Source: Ceriagrion tenellum
Taxonomy: Eukaryota > Arthropoda > Insecta > Odonata > Coenagrionidae
NCBI GenBank assembly: GCA_963169105.1
Contig: OY720643.1
Coordinates: 80,025,696-80,089,695 of the forward strand
Direction of reading: 5' to 3'
Length of the DNA: 64,000 nt
The notes beneath the pieces were generated by a model that saw only the letters and a list, made by a program, of their open reading frames with translations, was not told the origin of the DNA and did not search any database. This document shows positions 1 to 13,056 of this stretch, in pieces. Position 1 is the first letter of the stretch. Each line of letters opens with the position of its first letter. The translations under genes were made by a program, and so were the position numbers.

Positions 1-3000
1 TTTCTATTAATTTTTAGAGGTTGATGTAGAATCATACCATCGTTGGAATTAAATAGACAAATGATTAGCTAATATTTTGCATAAAACAGTTTTGATAATC
101 AATCTACATTCAATGGCACACGAGGACTAGATTTCGAGTCAACCTAAAATAGTAAATCAACCATGCTCTTTACTTCTTGGATAATATTTCGCTTTCTCGC
201 AGGAATAAAAATCTACAGGAATGGAGGTCAAAGTTGAATTTCATGGTTAAATCATAACACGCCTACTTCCTCCCATCAAGTCCACACTCACGCAGAATAA
301 AAAAACTCCACTCACAGAAACTCGGGCCGACTCTAATCATCACCAGAGATCTCAATCTTCGGAGAAAATGCGAAAGAGAGGATAAAGTGGTGGAAAACGG
401 AAAAAAATTATAAGAAAAGAAAATGCCCCGGAATCTTCCGCCGAAATAAATCCGGAGATGACAGCGGATTCCTGTGGATAGCCCCCTTCAGAAGAAGGAG
501 GAGTCATCCATCAGAAGCAATATTCGCTCTTCTTTCACCCATCACCTCTCATTCCCACTATATTGTCTCACTCTTCCTCCACTTCCTTTTTCCCTCAATT
601 CCGACTCCGAGGAAAACCGCAAAGGAACGCCTCCAAATCTTCCCGACCATCATTCCGCCCAGTGGATTGCCATCTCTTCTCATCGAATTGCCTCTCTTGT
701 ATTACATCCGCGGGAATGGCGCAAATGTTTATTCGATATTTGTGTGTCCAAAACCCCATCACCGTGAGTCCAGAAACGAAAGTGAAACAAAATATTTGTA
801 TTATTTTCACGGGCAGACTTCGGCAACTTTCAAAAATCATTTCTCTTATCTGGAGGAAAAAATACTCTTCTCTGACAACTGAAACATTTTTAACAAAATT
901 GTTACATGCTAAGATATACACGAAGGATATCGGTACTCCACAGAGAAGACCAATGAATAAATTTATGTGAATACTCTTCAGGCATCCTCCAGTTTTATAT
1001 CTTTAGAATAGCAAACAGGAGTCTTTCCTATCCCTCTACAGGCTCTAAAATGATTATATCCTCTTGTCAAAATTCCGGTCATTATAATGATATACACCAG
1101 AGCGTAGCTAAAGATCATATTGTCAGAATATTGCGCCAGAAAGGCCTTATATCTCCCATAACAAATGAAAGGAGTTTTATCGTCACGAAGCGATATCCAA
1201 GAGTATTAAAAACATTTGCACGTACCATAATTACGTGAGGGATACAAATTTGACAAAGCAAAAATAGAAAAAAATTGTACGTGGTTTTGATCAGCTTTCT
1301 TACAAACTGTTACTTTCAACCCTCTTCAGTGGCTCTATGAAAAATCCGATCCCGCCCTTATTTCAAAAACGTTTCTCTTAATATCTGAGTCCTTAAAACC
1401 TTAACCTTAAAAATAGCATATACAATATTTTTAGATTACAAGATTTTGATAGAAGCGGTTAGTTTAGAGCGAGAGAAATGGTGGAAACTATGCATTTTTT
1501 AGGTCTAATACGAAGAGTTGAGCTATTTCTATTATGCAAATTCATAAAGGCAACATGATGGGTGCGTTAGTATGCATACACGGAGATTTAATTAAATTCT
1601 CCCATTTTCCAAAAATATTTTCGCACACCAAGGGAACATTATCTATCGTTATTTGATGTCAATTAGGACAAATGAAATTGATAATATTGTAAATGAATGA
1701 AAATTTTTCAGCTTTTGCATGGAAAGAATTTCTAGTGAGTAGCACCCCTTGCCTTACTGAACTACTTTAGGTTCCGATGGCAAAGGTCAATTTTGAATTG
1801 CAAGCATCACTCGGGTTTATAGAATAACCTTATCCTGTGCTTGTGATGCTAAATTTCTACGGGTTATTCTATACTCAGGCTTTTACGTGTCATCTAGAAA
1901 TTATAAAAGTAAAAAAATATCCTAGAAATATAAAAGGAATATCCAGAGAGCATAAAAGCCATGTTCATACACATCGCTGAAGACATGGACATTACGATGT
2001 TCTCATCCCATCACATCTGTACGTCCAACGGACTTATGGCTCAGGTTAGTTAGCTCATTTGTAAGGCGAGGAATAATTAATTCCATTATCAATATGAATG
2101 GCCAAAAAGAGTGTCGCTCACAATGGTGTCTCGAGTTTTGAAAACTTATTCTGATATCGTCACGAAATATATCGTCTTGGAATTTATATAAACGATAGAG
2201 CCTCCGTATATCGTTAAATTATTATAATTGAGCACTATCAAGTAAAAGTGGAAAATTTTCCATTTAACGAACGGTATAATTTACCTGCAGTTCTCTCCTT
2301 CTCACCTCCGCGACATTTATTAACAGATTTGAATATCGTCAAAGTATCCTCAACTGGTAATTATTCCAAAATAGTTCACTCAATGCAAATGCTAACCAGA
2401 ATCCCTAGTTGGTTCAACTTGTTATTAACCCTACCCCTTCCCCTATGTAAGTAAATGTCAGATGTTCCCAACCCTCTCCCTCCCTCCCTCTCAGTTTTAC
2501 GTAAGACGATAGATATTTACATCTACTCTTTTTAAATGCTTGCATTGGCTGAGCATAGAGGAAATGTAGCTAGCCAGTCAGGCGACAGAATACGGATATT
2601 GATGTAGCGGTGAGATTAAAGAAAACACGCAAATAATGAGCGTCCATGTCACGGCAAAATTTCGTTTAGAGAAGATAAAATGTTTCAAGACGGACCAAAA
2701 TCTAACGTAAATTCATTTCAGAACCCCTACCCACTCTTCATAAGACAGTGTAACATGATCACAACCCTAACAAACGTCTTAAATAATACTTGAATTGCTC
2801 ATAAGCTTGCCGATAACTAACGTTAACACTGTTAAAAAGGCAATTTGAATAGTTGGGTTAAGTAAGGACATGTAAAAGCAAAACAAATAGAAGACAACTC
2901 CAGGATTGCATAAGCCGAATTATTTGTACGGGAAAACATTTATGACCCAAAATGATCCCAAAGGACGAAACAGTAAATATTTCAGGCGTTTTAGCGGTAT

Positions 3001-3093
3001 GAGTTACCTAACGTTACCACTGAGTTAATCTATCCATCCAGTATAAAATCTCAGGATAGGTGTAGAAAATAGCTGCACATTATTTTACATCAG
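1..3093. other. Unique AT-rich DNA, no gene recognised
   Basis: No reading frame here resembles a known family. The stop-free stretches at 474-970 lie in a slightly GC-richer patch and overlap on both strands, which is what chance frames look like. A pair of interleaved short inverted repeats sits at 1803-1873. A pyrimidine-rich tract lies near 2475-2500. The base of the tandem array begins at the right end. Confidence 0.5.
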
Positions 3094-3733
3094 CTTTTTA
3101 CAGTATTGAGGCTTTGTTTTTGCCAGTGAACAAGAAAACATAGGGAGTGATAGCTCCTTTACACTAGAAAACTTAAGATTTATACAACCCTCTAGCGGAA
3201 TTCAAATTTCGAATATGCATCAAGCGCTATATTTTCTACAAGAAAGTTCAATTTAACTTAATGCATATCTGAATTTGAAAGGAAATATTTATTTCAACCA
3301 TATCAGCTGTATTATAAAGTAATTTTAATTCCACTTTTTACCGTAATAAGGTTTTGTTTTCGCCAGTGAATAAGAAAATCGATGGAGTGGTAACTCCTTT
3401 TTACTAGAAAACTCAAGATTAATATAGCCCTCTAGCGGTATTCATATTTCAAATATGCATCAAGTCATATATTTTCTACAAGAAAGTTCAATTTAACTTA
3501 ATGCATATCTGAATTTGAAAGGAAATATTTATTTCAACCATATCAGCTGTATTATAAAGTAATTTTAATTCCACTTTTTACCGTAATAAGGTTTTGTTTT
3601 TGCCAGTGAATAAGAAAATCGATGGAGTGGTAACTCCTTTTTACTAGAAAACTCAAGATTAATATAGCCCTCTAGCGGTATTCATATTTCAAATATGCAT
3701 CAAGTCATATATTTTCTACAAGAAAGTTCAATT
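3094..3733. repeat. 240-bp tandem repeat, about 2.7 copies
   Basis: Three head-to-tail units repeat at exactly 240 bp; for example TGCCAGTGAA starts at 3121 and 3601, with CGCCAGTGAA at 3361. Units two and three are almost identical, with one mismatch seen between 3361-3493 and 3601-3733. The first unit differs at roughly one base in eight. The third unit stops abruptly at 3733 after AGAAAGTTCAATT. That pattern fits an old duplication followed by a recent one. Each unit contains CCTCTAGCGG and a CAAATATGCATCAAG-like block. No open frame crosses the array. It could be a minor satellite or the internal repeat of an unknown transposon. Confidence 0.93.
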
Positions 3734-3745
3734 GTACGTAATTCC

Positions 3746-3802
3746 CTAGGCGGTTTCTAAATTTGTTTGAGAAGACATTTTTAAATTTGATATTCCGCCT
3801 AG
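3746..3802. repeat. Short inverted repeat beside the tandem array
   Basis: CTAGGCGG at 3746-3753 is matched by its reverse complement CCGCCTAG at 3795-3802. It starts about 12 bp after the 240-bp array breaks off, so it may belong to the same element. The arms are only 8 bp long. Confidence 0.45.
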
Positions 3803-4139
3803 AAAGGGTGTTTTGTAATTCTTGTGCTTTTTGTGACTAAGGAAGACAAAAATTTCTATTTGCATAGCTTCGTGTCCTGGTGTTTTGTCTCCTAGACAGT
3901 CTCAGCAGTGAGACGTCGGTCAGAACGATTGCGAACATATAAGTTGCTCTACTATATAAATATTATTTAAAAAATTTGAGTTATCATTTTTGAACCCGTC
4001 TGATCCTTTGGAACCTCAATCGCGATAATTTTGTGTACAGTATTTGATAAGAAATGTGTACACAATTCACAATATGTGTTATAAAATTGCTACGGGTATA
4101 ACAATAAAGCGTACCATCAGACGGACGGAGTGCGTACGT

Positions 4140-4640
4140 CAGTACTATGACTGGAACGCCTTCCGTGATTCATCTCCAGCCCAAGTTTCCCGACAAAATA
4201 TCGCCGACGTGTCCCTATCTGGTAGTAAGGTACGCCCCCATGTTTCGTTCAATGCAAGAGCCCCCCCGACCAAATTCGATTCCTTATTTCCTCTCTCCGT
4301 GCTATTGGCAGGGAGACACGTGGAGGCACCCAGCGGCGTGACTGAACACGAGGCAACTGCCAAATCTATTTAGGCCCCATCCATTCTCCTCGCTCAGCCT
4401 CTTTTCATCTCCCGCACACACTTCCCTTGAGCGTTCTCTCCGCCCATCCCTTCCCTATTCGTCCCCCCCCCTCCTCCCTCTTAACTTCCCCCGCCCTTTC
4501 TTAGTCCTTCAGACCCGCCCTCGCAAATCCTTCCCGCGCCCTTATTTTAGATTTCCCACGAGACCTTCGCCCTCCTACCAACGCTTACCCCGGCACCCCC
4601 TGCCATATACACCCGCGCTCGCAGACATAAACGGGGAAAG
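4140..4640. other. GC-rich, pyrimidine-skewed island
   Basis: The + strand is strongly C/T rich, with C runs near 4465-4500, while the flanks are AT-rich. Frames in both strands stay open for 60-110 codons, but they show no family resemblance and overlap one another, so I read them as composition effects. Regulatory function is possible but not shown. Confidence 0.6.
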
Positions 4641-4763
4641 GACCTTTAAAGAGTTGTAGCTACACACAACATAGGGGGATGTGCCATCTATGGTTTGCAA
4701 TAAGAGGTAAACGCAGAGATTATGTCGATTTTACTGCTCCAAATAGTATGGTCGCGCAACACA

Positions 4764-5146
4764 ACACGTTATCACATTTCATGAATGGGATGCCACTTAT
4801 TGTTCGTATGATAGCGCAAGGTATTCAATGAGGATATTCCGGAACTCTGTATATCCCATATTACTCGTATCAAATAATGCGGTTTGTAGTAGTAGTTAAG
4901 TAGAGGGCATGACACTTCATACAGCATTATAACACGTGGTGGTGTGCACCTCATAATGCACGAGGCATTGAATAATCCGAATAAGTATGACGGTAAAAGG
5001 TATTCAATAATGGACTTTCCATATCTCTTAATATACCATGTTACACGTAATAAATAATGCGGTTGGCATTGCAAGGTAGATGGTACGACGCCTCATACCG
5101 CATTATAACACGTGCTGGTGTGCACCTCAAAATGCATGAGGCATCA
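4764..5146. repeat. ~176-bp tandem repeat, 2-3 diverged copies
   Basis: The block CATTATAACACGTG followed by TGGTGTGCACCTCA occurs at 4925 and again at 5101, an offset of 176 bp. AAGGTATTCAAT recurs at 4818 and 4997, and AATAATGCGGTT recurs too. The first unit, from about 4764, is the most diverged. A minus-strand open frame across it (4772-5074) contains an internally repeated peptide only because the DNA is repeated. Function is unknown. Confidence 0.85.
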
Positions 5147-6289
5147 AATACTCCCAAGTGATAGCGTTAACTAACCTTGTGTGGTATGGGATACGTAAAA
5201 GGCGTATCATAACAGATATTGTCAAAAATCAAATGTGATTCAAAAGACACAAAGAATAACGGCGGAGCATACGTCAAGGATCGAATGCCACCGAACTTCG
5301 CGACGAAAATATATCAGCACGATTACGTTAGTTCGGGAAACATATGGACTGCTCGTAAGGAATTACGTAGATTGAAAGATCAAGTGGGTTCGGGAAATTT
5401 CAATCCCAACGTCCCAAAGCCGAATTGAGCAGGGTAACAGATTATCGATTGGAACCCCAGTTCGTATCAGTTTGTGCCGTTTTGATGGCAATTTAAATCC
5501 TCCCCTTCGTAGTATACGGATATTCTAGAATATAATTATCATCTGTAAGACTATCAAGACTATTTTGGTTAGCAAATTATATAATTTTAGTTTTAACATT
5601 TTTTCTATAGTAACGAAGTTTCGGATATTATACGCAAAGTAATATAACACTATTTTTTCGGTTGTTTTATAATTCAAATTACTATGTTCTTTGTAATTAA
5701 AAAGAATTCATAAACTCATATCAATGAAATATTTACTACACTCCTCAGACTGAAAATCACTTTGCCTCTCTTACAGGTACGTAAATGACCTATTTTCATA
5801 AATTCACAAAAATATTGGATCATGTCGTCAAAGATTTTACGTTTGTTTAGTTTTACATTTCGGAACTGAATGTATTTATTAAACAAAAATATTGCATTTG
5901 GGTTTTTCCTTTCATGCCAATAATCGTGATTCTAACACAAAAGAGCGTGCCAGTATTATATGAGTCGCTCCAAAAGGCAAAACCCCTTTCTCCAATGCCC
6001 CCTTCTTTTACTTATTTCCATTCCGTGGGGAAATATGCAGATGTAGGTGTGCAGAGCCGATAGAGAGTATGTGGTACATATATCTATTTATTGGTTGCAA
6101 TGGGTTTATTTAGCATAAACGATGCGTTAAGGTCTATTATACCTTTCCACAAATAAACATACTCATAATTACATCCTAAACAAATCTTCAACCCGCGTTA
6201 ACGATTCCACTAACTATTACCCTCTGCTAGCTTCTCTTCTTCCCGAATAATTCTACCAAACACATCCCAGATTATCGGCCACCTACAAC
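5147..6289. other. Unrecognised AT-rich stretch with one short open frame
   Basis: A plus-strand frame at 5219-5428 (69 codons) follows the tandem repeat. Its product is lysine- and asparagine-rich and matches no family I know. It has a weak upstream acceptor-like TCATAACAG without a pyrimidine tract. The rest is AT-rich with no recognisable element. Confidence 0.35.
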
Positions 6290-6620
6290 GTAGGTATGTC
6301 GCTACCCTCCACCAAAAAACACGACACCCCCCCTTCCTTGCTCCCCCTCATTTTCTCCCACCTCTCGCCCGAAACCTTATGGGACCGGTCCTTTGACGGA
6401 GAGGCGGACGGCAGCCCAGGAACCGTGATTTAACGCGAACCCCGGACGCTTGACGGATCTTTAGGGTCCGCTGGTCGCAACGAACCAGCTATGCAGCGCA
6501 ACCCCGTGACACACGAGTGACGTCCAAAATAAGCGAACGCCCGCCTGCATGCTCCGGGGTCTTGCCGACGCGCGATGCTAGGCGGCGTGAACCAGGAGGT
6601 CACGACGAAAATAAACGAAA
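6290..6620. other. GC-rich island
   Basis: CpG-containing GC-rich DNA stands against AT-rich flanks. It contains no convincing gene. A weak bulged hairpin (GTCCCTTT paired with AAAGGGGAC) lies just outside at about 6654-6675. Confidence 0.5.
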
Positions 6621-7849
6621 AAAAGAAAAAGATCCAGCAAAAAAATAAAAGTGTCCCTTTATCCGAAAAGGGGACTTATTCTGTGAGCGGTGGGACTGAA
6701 ATTCGCCGACGCGGTATTTTTAATACGCCATGGCAAACTTAAATCGGATTAACGCTGACCTCGGGGAAACAGTTACTCAGCGATGCGTTTACTGAGAAAA
6801 TTCCGTAGACCATTCACCTAATTGCCATTAACTCTCATGATGCTAAAACCGGATCTCTAGTCCGTATGTTCGTCTGTCCATGCGCTGGCGTTCTAGATTG
6901 CGTCGAGATGATTTTTTAAATACGCGCATAGGGGAGGATTAATTATTCATAATAAAGAATATTAATGAGACAAATTGCGCGATTTGAGAATATATTTATA
7001 GAACTCAACTTTAATACAATCGAAAAATTCCGTTGGATTTCTTTAAATGCCCATGCACGTATTTATAGATATATTATTTAATGTTGTACACCGGCGGAAA
7101 GTTTCTTCTGGAATCTTTAAGCGTTAAAAACTGCGTAAGTGGTACGATGGTCCAAAATTTACCTGTCCTAAGGACAAGGACCATTAACCTAGAAAAGGTT
7201 TGTAGATAAAACAGACTTGCATAACAATCACTATGCCTCCGTATGATTAACTAAGTTTTTCAAGGAATCATTGCATAAAATAATGGTTTTCCCTTTTATT
7301 TCACGAGTGAGCGAAGCTGCGGAAAATATTCTTAAAGCTATAGAAGATAACCTAACATTTAAAAGTTTTATGACCATGGTAATGATTAGCAATATAACAT
7401 TTATCCTTAAAGAAACAAAGAAAACTAATTCATTTCCGATAAGAGTGATTTTAGAAGGTAGAATGATGCGTTTCCAAAGAATAACTTTTCCCACTGGCTA
7501 ATTACAGCCACTAGAAAGCAATTGATGTATGCAATATTATAACGCAATATAGTTTCACTAACGTCTCATTTCTATTCCTATCGCGCATTATGTCAACTCC
7601 GTGCTAAAACTATGAAAGGAAGGAATTCCTTAATGAATAGTCGCAGGATGTAATACACCAATAAAACCGTCGAGTCCGTTCCCTTACTTGTCCCTTTTTT
7701 GGTTACAACACGTGTTATTACAATTCACGAATAGCATGGCCAGGGAATGCGCATATTAGGCTGAAACGTGGTACTTACGCGGCACAATTACGAAATCTAA
7801 TATGTTTTTTCTTTTTTTGCGTTGGGTGTAATCCTAATGAGGCTAGGAG
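6621..7849. other. No recognised feature
   Basis: AT-rich sequence. Complementary chance frames lie on both strands at 7231-7501 and share the same DNA, with no family resemblance. Confidence 0.45.
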
Positions 7850-8560
7850 CGTTCACTGAGGTCTCCTTCAAGGATCGCTGTCATTCCGCTGAAGCGCGAT
7901 TCCCATTTGGTGCAGCGGCACTGCGATACTAAAACAGTGGAAAGCAGAGAAGGGTCTCCTCAATTACGAGTACTTCAAGTCGTGTAAAACAAAAGTACCC
8001 ACGAGCTGCGGAGAAGAAAAGAAGGCCATTGTGGACGGTGGCCGGTTCATTTGGGACAATTTTGCAGCGCCCGTACCTACTAGGGGTTATTTGGACACGG
8101 CCAATAAGCCAATTTCAAGACTCACGCGACTCCCTCTCGGCGATAGCAATTCCAAGAAAGCCAGCCAGCCCTTTTGTCCGGAAGCGACCACCTACACTTG
8201 CCACCCATCTCGGGGCGCCGTACAACTTCGTTTTGTTTTGCTCCTTTGCCGTGCGAGCCGTCATTCAACCCGGCGCGGGTAATGAGGGCGACGCTATCCT
8301 CACCCTCACCGTGCCGACGAGATATCACATCGTTTCGAGCGGAAATCGATTTTAAGAACACAATTTTCGAAAGGAGACCATCTCTTCCTCGTCGCGAGGA
8401 AAGGATTCTTAGTGGAAATTCGCGGAAGAGACGCCGTAAGACTCCGCCGAGGGGTTGTTGGTTGCCTGCTGTAGAGGGGTCAGGGCGATAGAGGACGTTG
8501 GGGGGGCCGGGCGGTGACACTGGACGCTGAGGGTTGGAGTCAAATACAGTGTCATGCAAC
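7850..8560. other. GC-rich island
   Basis: About 700 bp of GC- and CpG-rich DNA lies between AT-rich flanks. Four open frames (8029-8355, 8031-8282, 8174-8491 on plus, 8122-8559 on minus) overlap in different frames and strands, so at most one could be coding. None resembles a known protein. The region could be a promoter or enhancer, but no TATA-initiator pair stands out. Confidence 0.5.
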
Positions 8561-10946
8561 GCACGTACTACCGATAATCAGAGATATGGATTTTCTTCGT
8601 TACCTTCGTCGGCTCAGAGGAATCCGCTCGCCATAAACCCAATTGTACTTCAAATTACAAGTGTTTGTTTTATTAACACATAAAGATAACTAATAAACTA
8701 AAAATACAAATTCAGCACTCTTTAACTTCTCCATGAATGTATTAAAACCCTTCATTTTATTAATTCGATCAAGCTCTGAAGCGATTAGTAAGACTTATCC
8801 TCGGATTTTTATTTAATGTACAATTTCATATTCTGTTAAAAGTACGATTGTAACATTATCTACCCATAAAATGGCTTACAAGGGTTACATTACAAAATGA
8901 TGTATATAAATTACCCATAAAATGGCTAATTTGTATACACCATTTTAAACTATTTCCATACAAAGTTATTTCCAGTGCATGTAGCCAAAAAATATGGTTT
9001 AACAGAATATATAGCAAAAGCCTAATATTTCCTCATATGTATTGCTTAAAAAATATATAGCTAACAAAACACATCCTTTTATACATTAAAATCAAAACAT
9101 GTGTACAGAAATATATGGAAACCAATTAACTTGTAGGTTGCCTCGATAATATTTCTTTCTCATTGTATCATAAATGAATTAGCCTAAAGAGTACCTAGCA
9201 TTTCATTAATTCTACATGTTAAGCGGATACAAGCCAAGGGTAATTTTGAATTACGGTACAGCTTGACACAATATATTAAATAATAGAAAACACATCTTTA
9301 TTTAGCAAAGCCTAACACATTACACATACATTTTATAAATGAAATGGACTCATGGATCTCAAATCCATTTGAATATCTTTTTGTTGAAATACATACAAAA
9401 CCAATGGTTTTAGAAGTGCTTATTTTTACAGAAGCATTTACATACTGTGAATATAATTAAAATTTTTGGCTTGATACTTTGGACGTTATATTGCTATGAT
9501 ATCAAATTGTTACATATATTTGATAGGAAGCAGAGATTTGGAGAATATCTCACAATTCGTATCAAAAATATCCTTTAACTTCACCTTGGACTTGAGATAC
9601 GAAGCATACTGAGGATGGAAAGTAGAAATATTCTTGATGAGGTTTAAGGTAGTTATAACTGCGATTAGCAAATGAAAGAAATGCATTAGGATTTTTACAC
9701 CAGTGTTACAGCAGTTTGACAGTATTAAAAGATAACAATCAAAACAAATGAATAACAACTTCAGCTTTTATCTGCACTGTAGGACGTCTTCGCTCTACGT
9801 ACTGTGGTAGGATGGTAGTGATCAACACGTTGTCTAAGAAAAACACCAACGCGCAGTTAGGTGACCAGCTGTGCCTTTCCCTGGGAATTCACCGCGAGTA
9901 AACTGTTCAGCCCTCTCCAGGAGCGGTAATTTGTTAGTTTTTCTGTCCGAGTAGCGCGCTTTTCACTTGGAGACAGAAGAGGCTGAGCGTGATGTGGGCA
10001 TCATTTAATAAGGTGATGCGAAACGCTCAAATAGAAAGGTGTGCAACCTTAAAACTTCTCGCTAACTGTTTGGTTACCGTATTAAGCATACACAATAAAG
10101 CCAGTTACTGATGCTTGAACATCTGTGCCTAGAAATATCACTGCTACACCTTGTCGAAATAAGAAAAGAGTTAAGCCACACCTTCATGCAACCGTTTCAG
10201 CATCTGCTTTCCATAAGAACCTGTGCAAGTCTAACATAGACACATGCCGTACGTCAAACCCAAATTCATTTTTCATTACATATGAAGAAAACCATGCGGA
10301 AATCCGCGACGCGTTCAGTATTTTACATTATTAAACGTCATCGTGGGAGAAGGGTCTAGAGACAGATGTTTAAAATAGATATGAGATGAAAACACCGAAG
10401 TTCGAGTTTCAAGTATAATAGTTGAAGAAGATGCCAATTCCTCGAGTAGGAGTCGCGTATCTAACAAAATGCAGTAAGCGTCTGTCCTCACACCCAGTCA
10501 CAGTTCCGGTGCCGCAGGTTGCGTCAAGAGTTGAAAGATGGGAAGATACTCTGACGGAAATGTAGCCTTAATTGACGAATTCGCTTCTAATTGGTAACAT
10601 GGTGTCTGGCGACACAAAGATGATTGCTATATATCTTTGCCAATCATGTGGTGAAAATTTATACTGCATTTTATTCTAAATATTCCTTCTCAAAAAAATG
10701 TTATGGGATTGTAAGCCTGAGAGTTTAACGTCGCGCCTTAGCAAGAAACTGGTAAAGTTTTCCACTTAGCAGGATATATTTGACAAGATGAGCAATCACT
10801 CTGTTACCAGTACGCATAGAATTGTACTCTAAACATAATCCCACCAGCTTATCGGCCACAGTTTAAAATTTCTAGGCGGTAGTTTTCAAGGATTTGATCA
10901 ATTAACTAGAATCGTTTGTGTTATTGTTCCTGACGTTTCGATTATT
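8561..10946. other. AT-rich stretch, no gene recognised
   Basis: ACCCATAAAATGGCT occurs twice, near 8862 and 8911, the only small repeat noticed. A minus-strand frame at 9510-9758 encodes a hydrophobic AT-driven peptide with no known relatives. A moderately GC-rich patch at about 9780-10020 shows nothing specific. Confidence 0.45.
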
Positions 10947-11010
10947 CTACATCTACATCTACATAATACACTGCGAGACGCCATATGGGCGTGTAGCTGG
11001 GGGTGTTAGG
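10947..11010 (+). repeat. Insect dispersed repeat with CTACATCTACAT head
   Basis: The order is CTACATCTACATCTACATAA, then CACTGCGAG, a short variable part, then AGCTGGGGGTG. From general familiarity, the pattern of CTACATCTACAT, a CTGCGAG-like core and a G-rich GGCAGGGGGT end is a common interspersed motif in insect genomes. Two related copies lie at 57364-57420 and 57605-57660. Its class is not certain to me. It has no coding potential. Confidence 0.6.
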
Positions 11011-13056
11011 TCATTAGCCGTGTAAATATGTACTTTTATTAAGGAAAAAACCTTCAGCGTGTACACCAAACATGTAGAAAAAATGGTGTTTTCATAATTC
11101 AGTCGATTGGGCAGCAATTCATTTCCGTAATTCGAATTATCTCCTTGAGCTCATGTTAACAACGGCAAATAAATGGTATTTGATAAGCTGATAAGAGGGT
11201 TATCCAGAAGAATTTCTGCAAGGTATACATGATCATAATGTCATACATAGCATCTAATTTTCCTCAAATCAAAAATCCATGTAATGAGCTAATTAACGTC
11301 TCTATAACAATATATGACGTTAATTCCTCACATAAGAAATAAATTCCTCACTTTTGACCCCGTTGAAAGATTTATAAAAAATATCACCCAAATAAAATCA
11401 AATTCGATTGATGAAAATATATATTACGCGGGAAAGAAATGGGAGAGGCAGGAATAAAAACAAGAATTTTATGTTTCCTCACGTGAAACTCGTAAAATGA
11501 ATTCCATCCTATATTAAAGAAAAACTGATGCATTAACATTCTCCAGATTTTCCCACGGGCTCGCCCGAGGAAGTTGCATGGGCCAGGCAGTGCCCCCCCT
11601 GGATACAGGACGGAGAGAGGAGCTAGACGGTGAGGCTTATCCCTCTAGTGGATAAGAAAACCCTGGGTGAAGCCACTCCTTTCAATGCAAGCCACATCAC
11701 CTTCCATTCTTCTCCTCGCGCGGTAAACTCCAGTGAACCCAAACCTCCTACCCTCCCCTCCTTATAACCCGGCAGCTCTCACTTCAGAATCCTCCACTAG
11801 TGCCACGGCGTCGGCTCGTTGTACTACTGCATAACTCCAGACCTCGCCCCCCCGCTTCCCCATTCTCCCGTAAACAATTTTAACCAAAAAACCGCCCCCC
11901 CCCACCATTCCCCCCTCCTGCTCTACGAAGTCTTCCGTTAGCCTGTTTTCCATCCGCGAAGTCAACGTCATCCTTATCCTGAATACGCCATGCCGGAGTT
12001 TTGAGAAGGAACCCCACCTTCTCTCTCACCACCCCTTTCCACTTTCATCTCGACCGATAAAACTTTGCCGCGAATTAGAAAGGAGGGAGCCGAAAATACG
12101 GTGAAATATACATGAGCCACACGGGAGGTAAGTGGCGCTGCGCCGCGGCGGGTGAGCGAAATAGGGAGTCGGCAGGGAAGGCTCCCCCATTGGCTGATAT
12201 TCGAGGATAGTTCGCTGGCCTCTATGCGGGTTGGAGGGATGGGACATTAGGGATAGGGCGGGTAGAAAGGGATGTGTAATTCCTCCCTCCATGATTTCCT
12301 AAATTTAACCCTTAGGAGGATAGAAGAACCTCTTGGGCCTTAAAAATGGCGAAATTTAACGTTGAGAATGGTCACTTACCCCCGTGGAAGCGACTAGGGT
12401 TTGAGAGGAGATGATTTCATTAAAAAAGGCTGTCCCAAGAGAGCAAAGCGATTGATTTGATTGATTTGTTCTAGGATTTGAATTAGTTTCAAAAAAACGA
12501 ATTGCAGCTAGCAAGAAGACTAAAGACATGGAGTAAGGAATAGCTACCTTACAAAATATCTTTATCCTCAGCCTCGAAAATGTAATTTTCGAGGTCGACG
12601 TCTAGGTCGGTATATAAAATAAAATTGTTTCATGGGTTGTACAAATATTATACAATCCATAGTTTATGTCCCTGAATTCTGTATTTCGTACTGCTAGGTT
12701 GGCTGCAATTATTATATTTTCTTCCATACTACCCAGTCCTCGCAAAGCTATTTTGCTTCTTCCACATTAATACATTCTATCATACAATCTGTTCTGTTTT
12801 TAGACTGCTATTCACCCTGAAGAGTCTCCTACATATTCATTCATGGCACTCTTGGCGTGTCGCTTACTGTCACCCTATTCTCACAACTGCTACATATCCG
12901 TTTATCTTCTTCACTAAAATCATTCTCTTATTATGGTTATGCCAAGGTGTCAAGCTTTTTCATATACAGCGATTACGGGACCTTCTATTCCACGTGTTTT
13001 TGTTAACCACTTATACACAGCCCATTTACCCTTATTTCAAAGCATATATTTCTGAT
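11011..13056. other. AT-rich DNA with a GC-rich, pyrimidine-skewed island
   Basis: An island at about 11550-12300 is C/T-rich on the + strand, with poly-C at 11895-11912. Its two open frames (11762-11971 and 12026-12292, both minus) are not recognisable proteins. A perfect 10-bp hairpin with a 3-nt loop lies at 12572-12594 (CCTCGAAAAT and ATTTTCGAGG). The rest is AT-rich without a recognised gene. Confidence 0.5.

Noticed and set aside
3094..5146. CRISPR-like array
   Set aside because: Tandem units of 240 and 176 bp without short repeats and spacers, in a eukaryotic context.
5219..5428. 69-codon frame as a host exon
   Set aside because: No known homology, weak acceptor and no donor. Kept only as a note within the stretch entry.
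8122..8559. 145-codon open frame on minus plus three plus frames
   Set aside because: Mutually overlapping frames in a GC-rich island with no protein-family signal.
12572..12594. Bacterial-type terminator hairpin
   Set aside because: No U-tract follows, and the window is eukaryotic.
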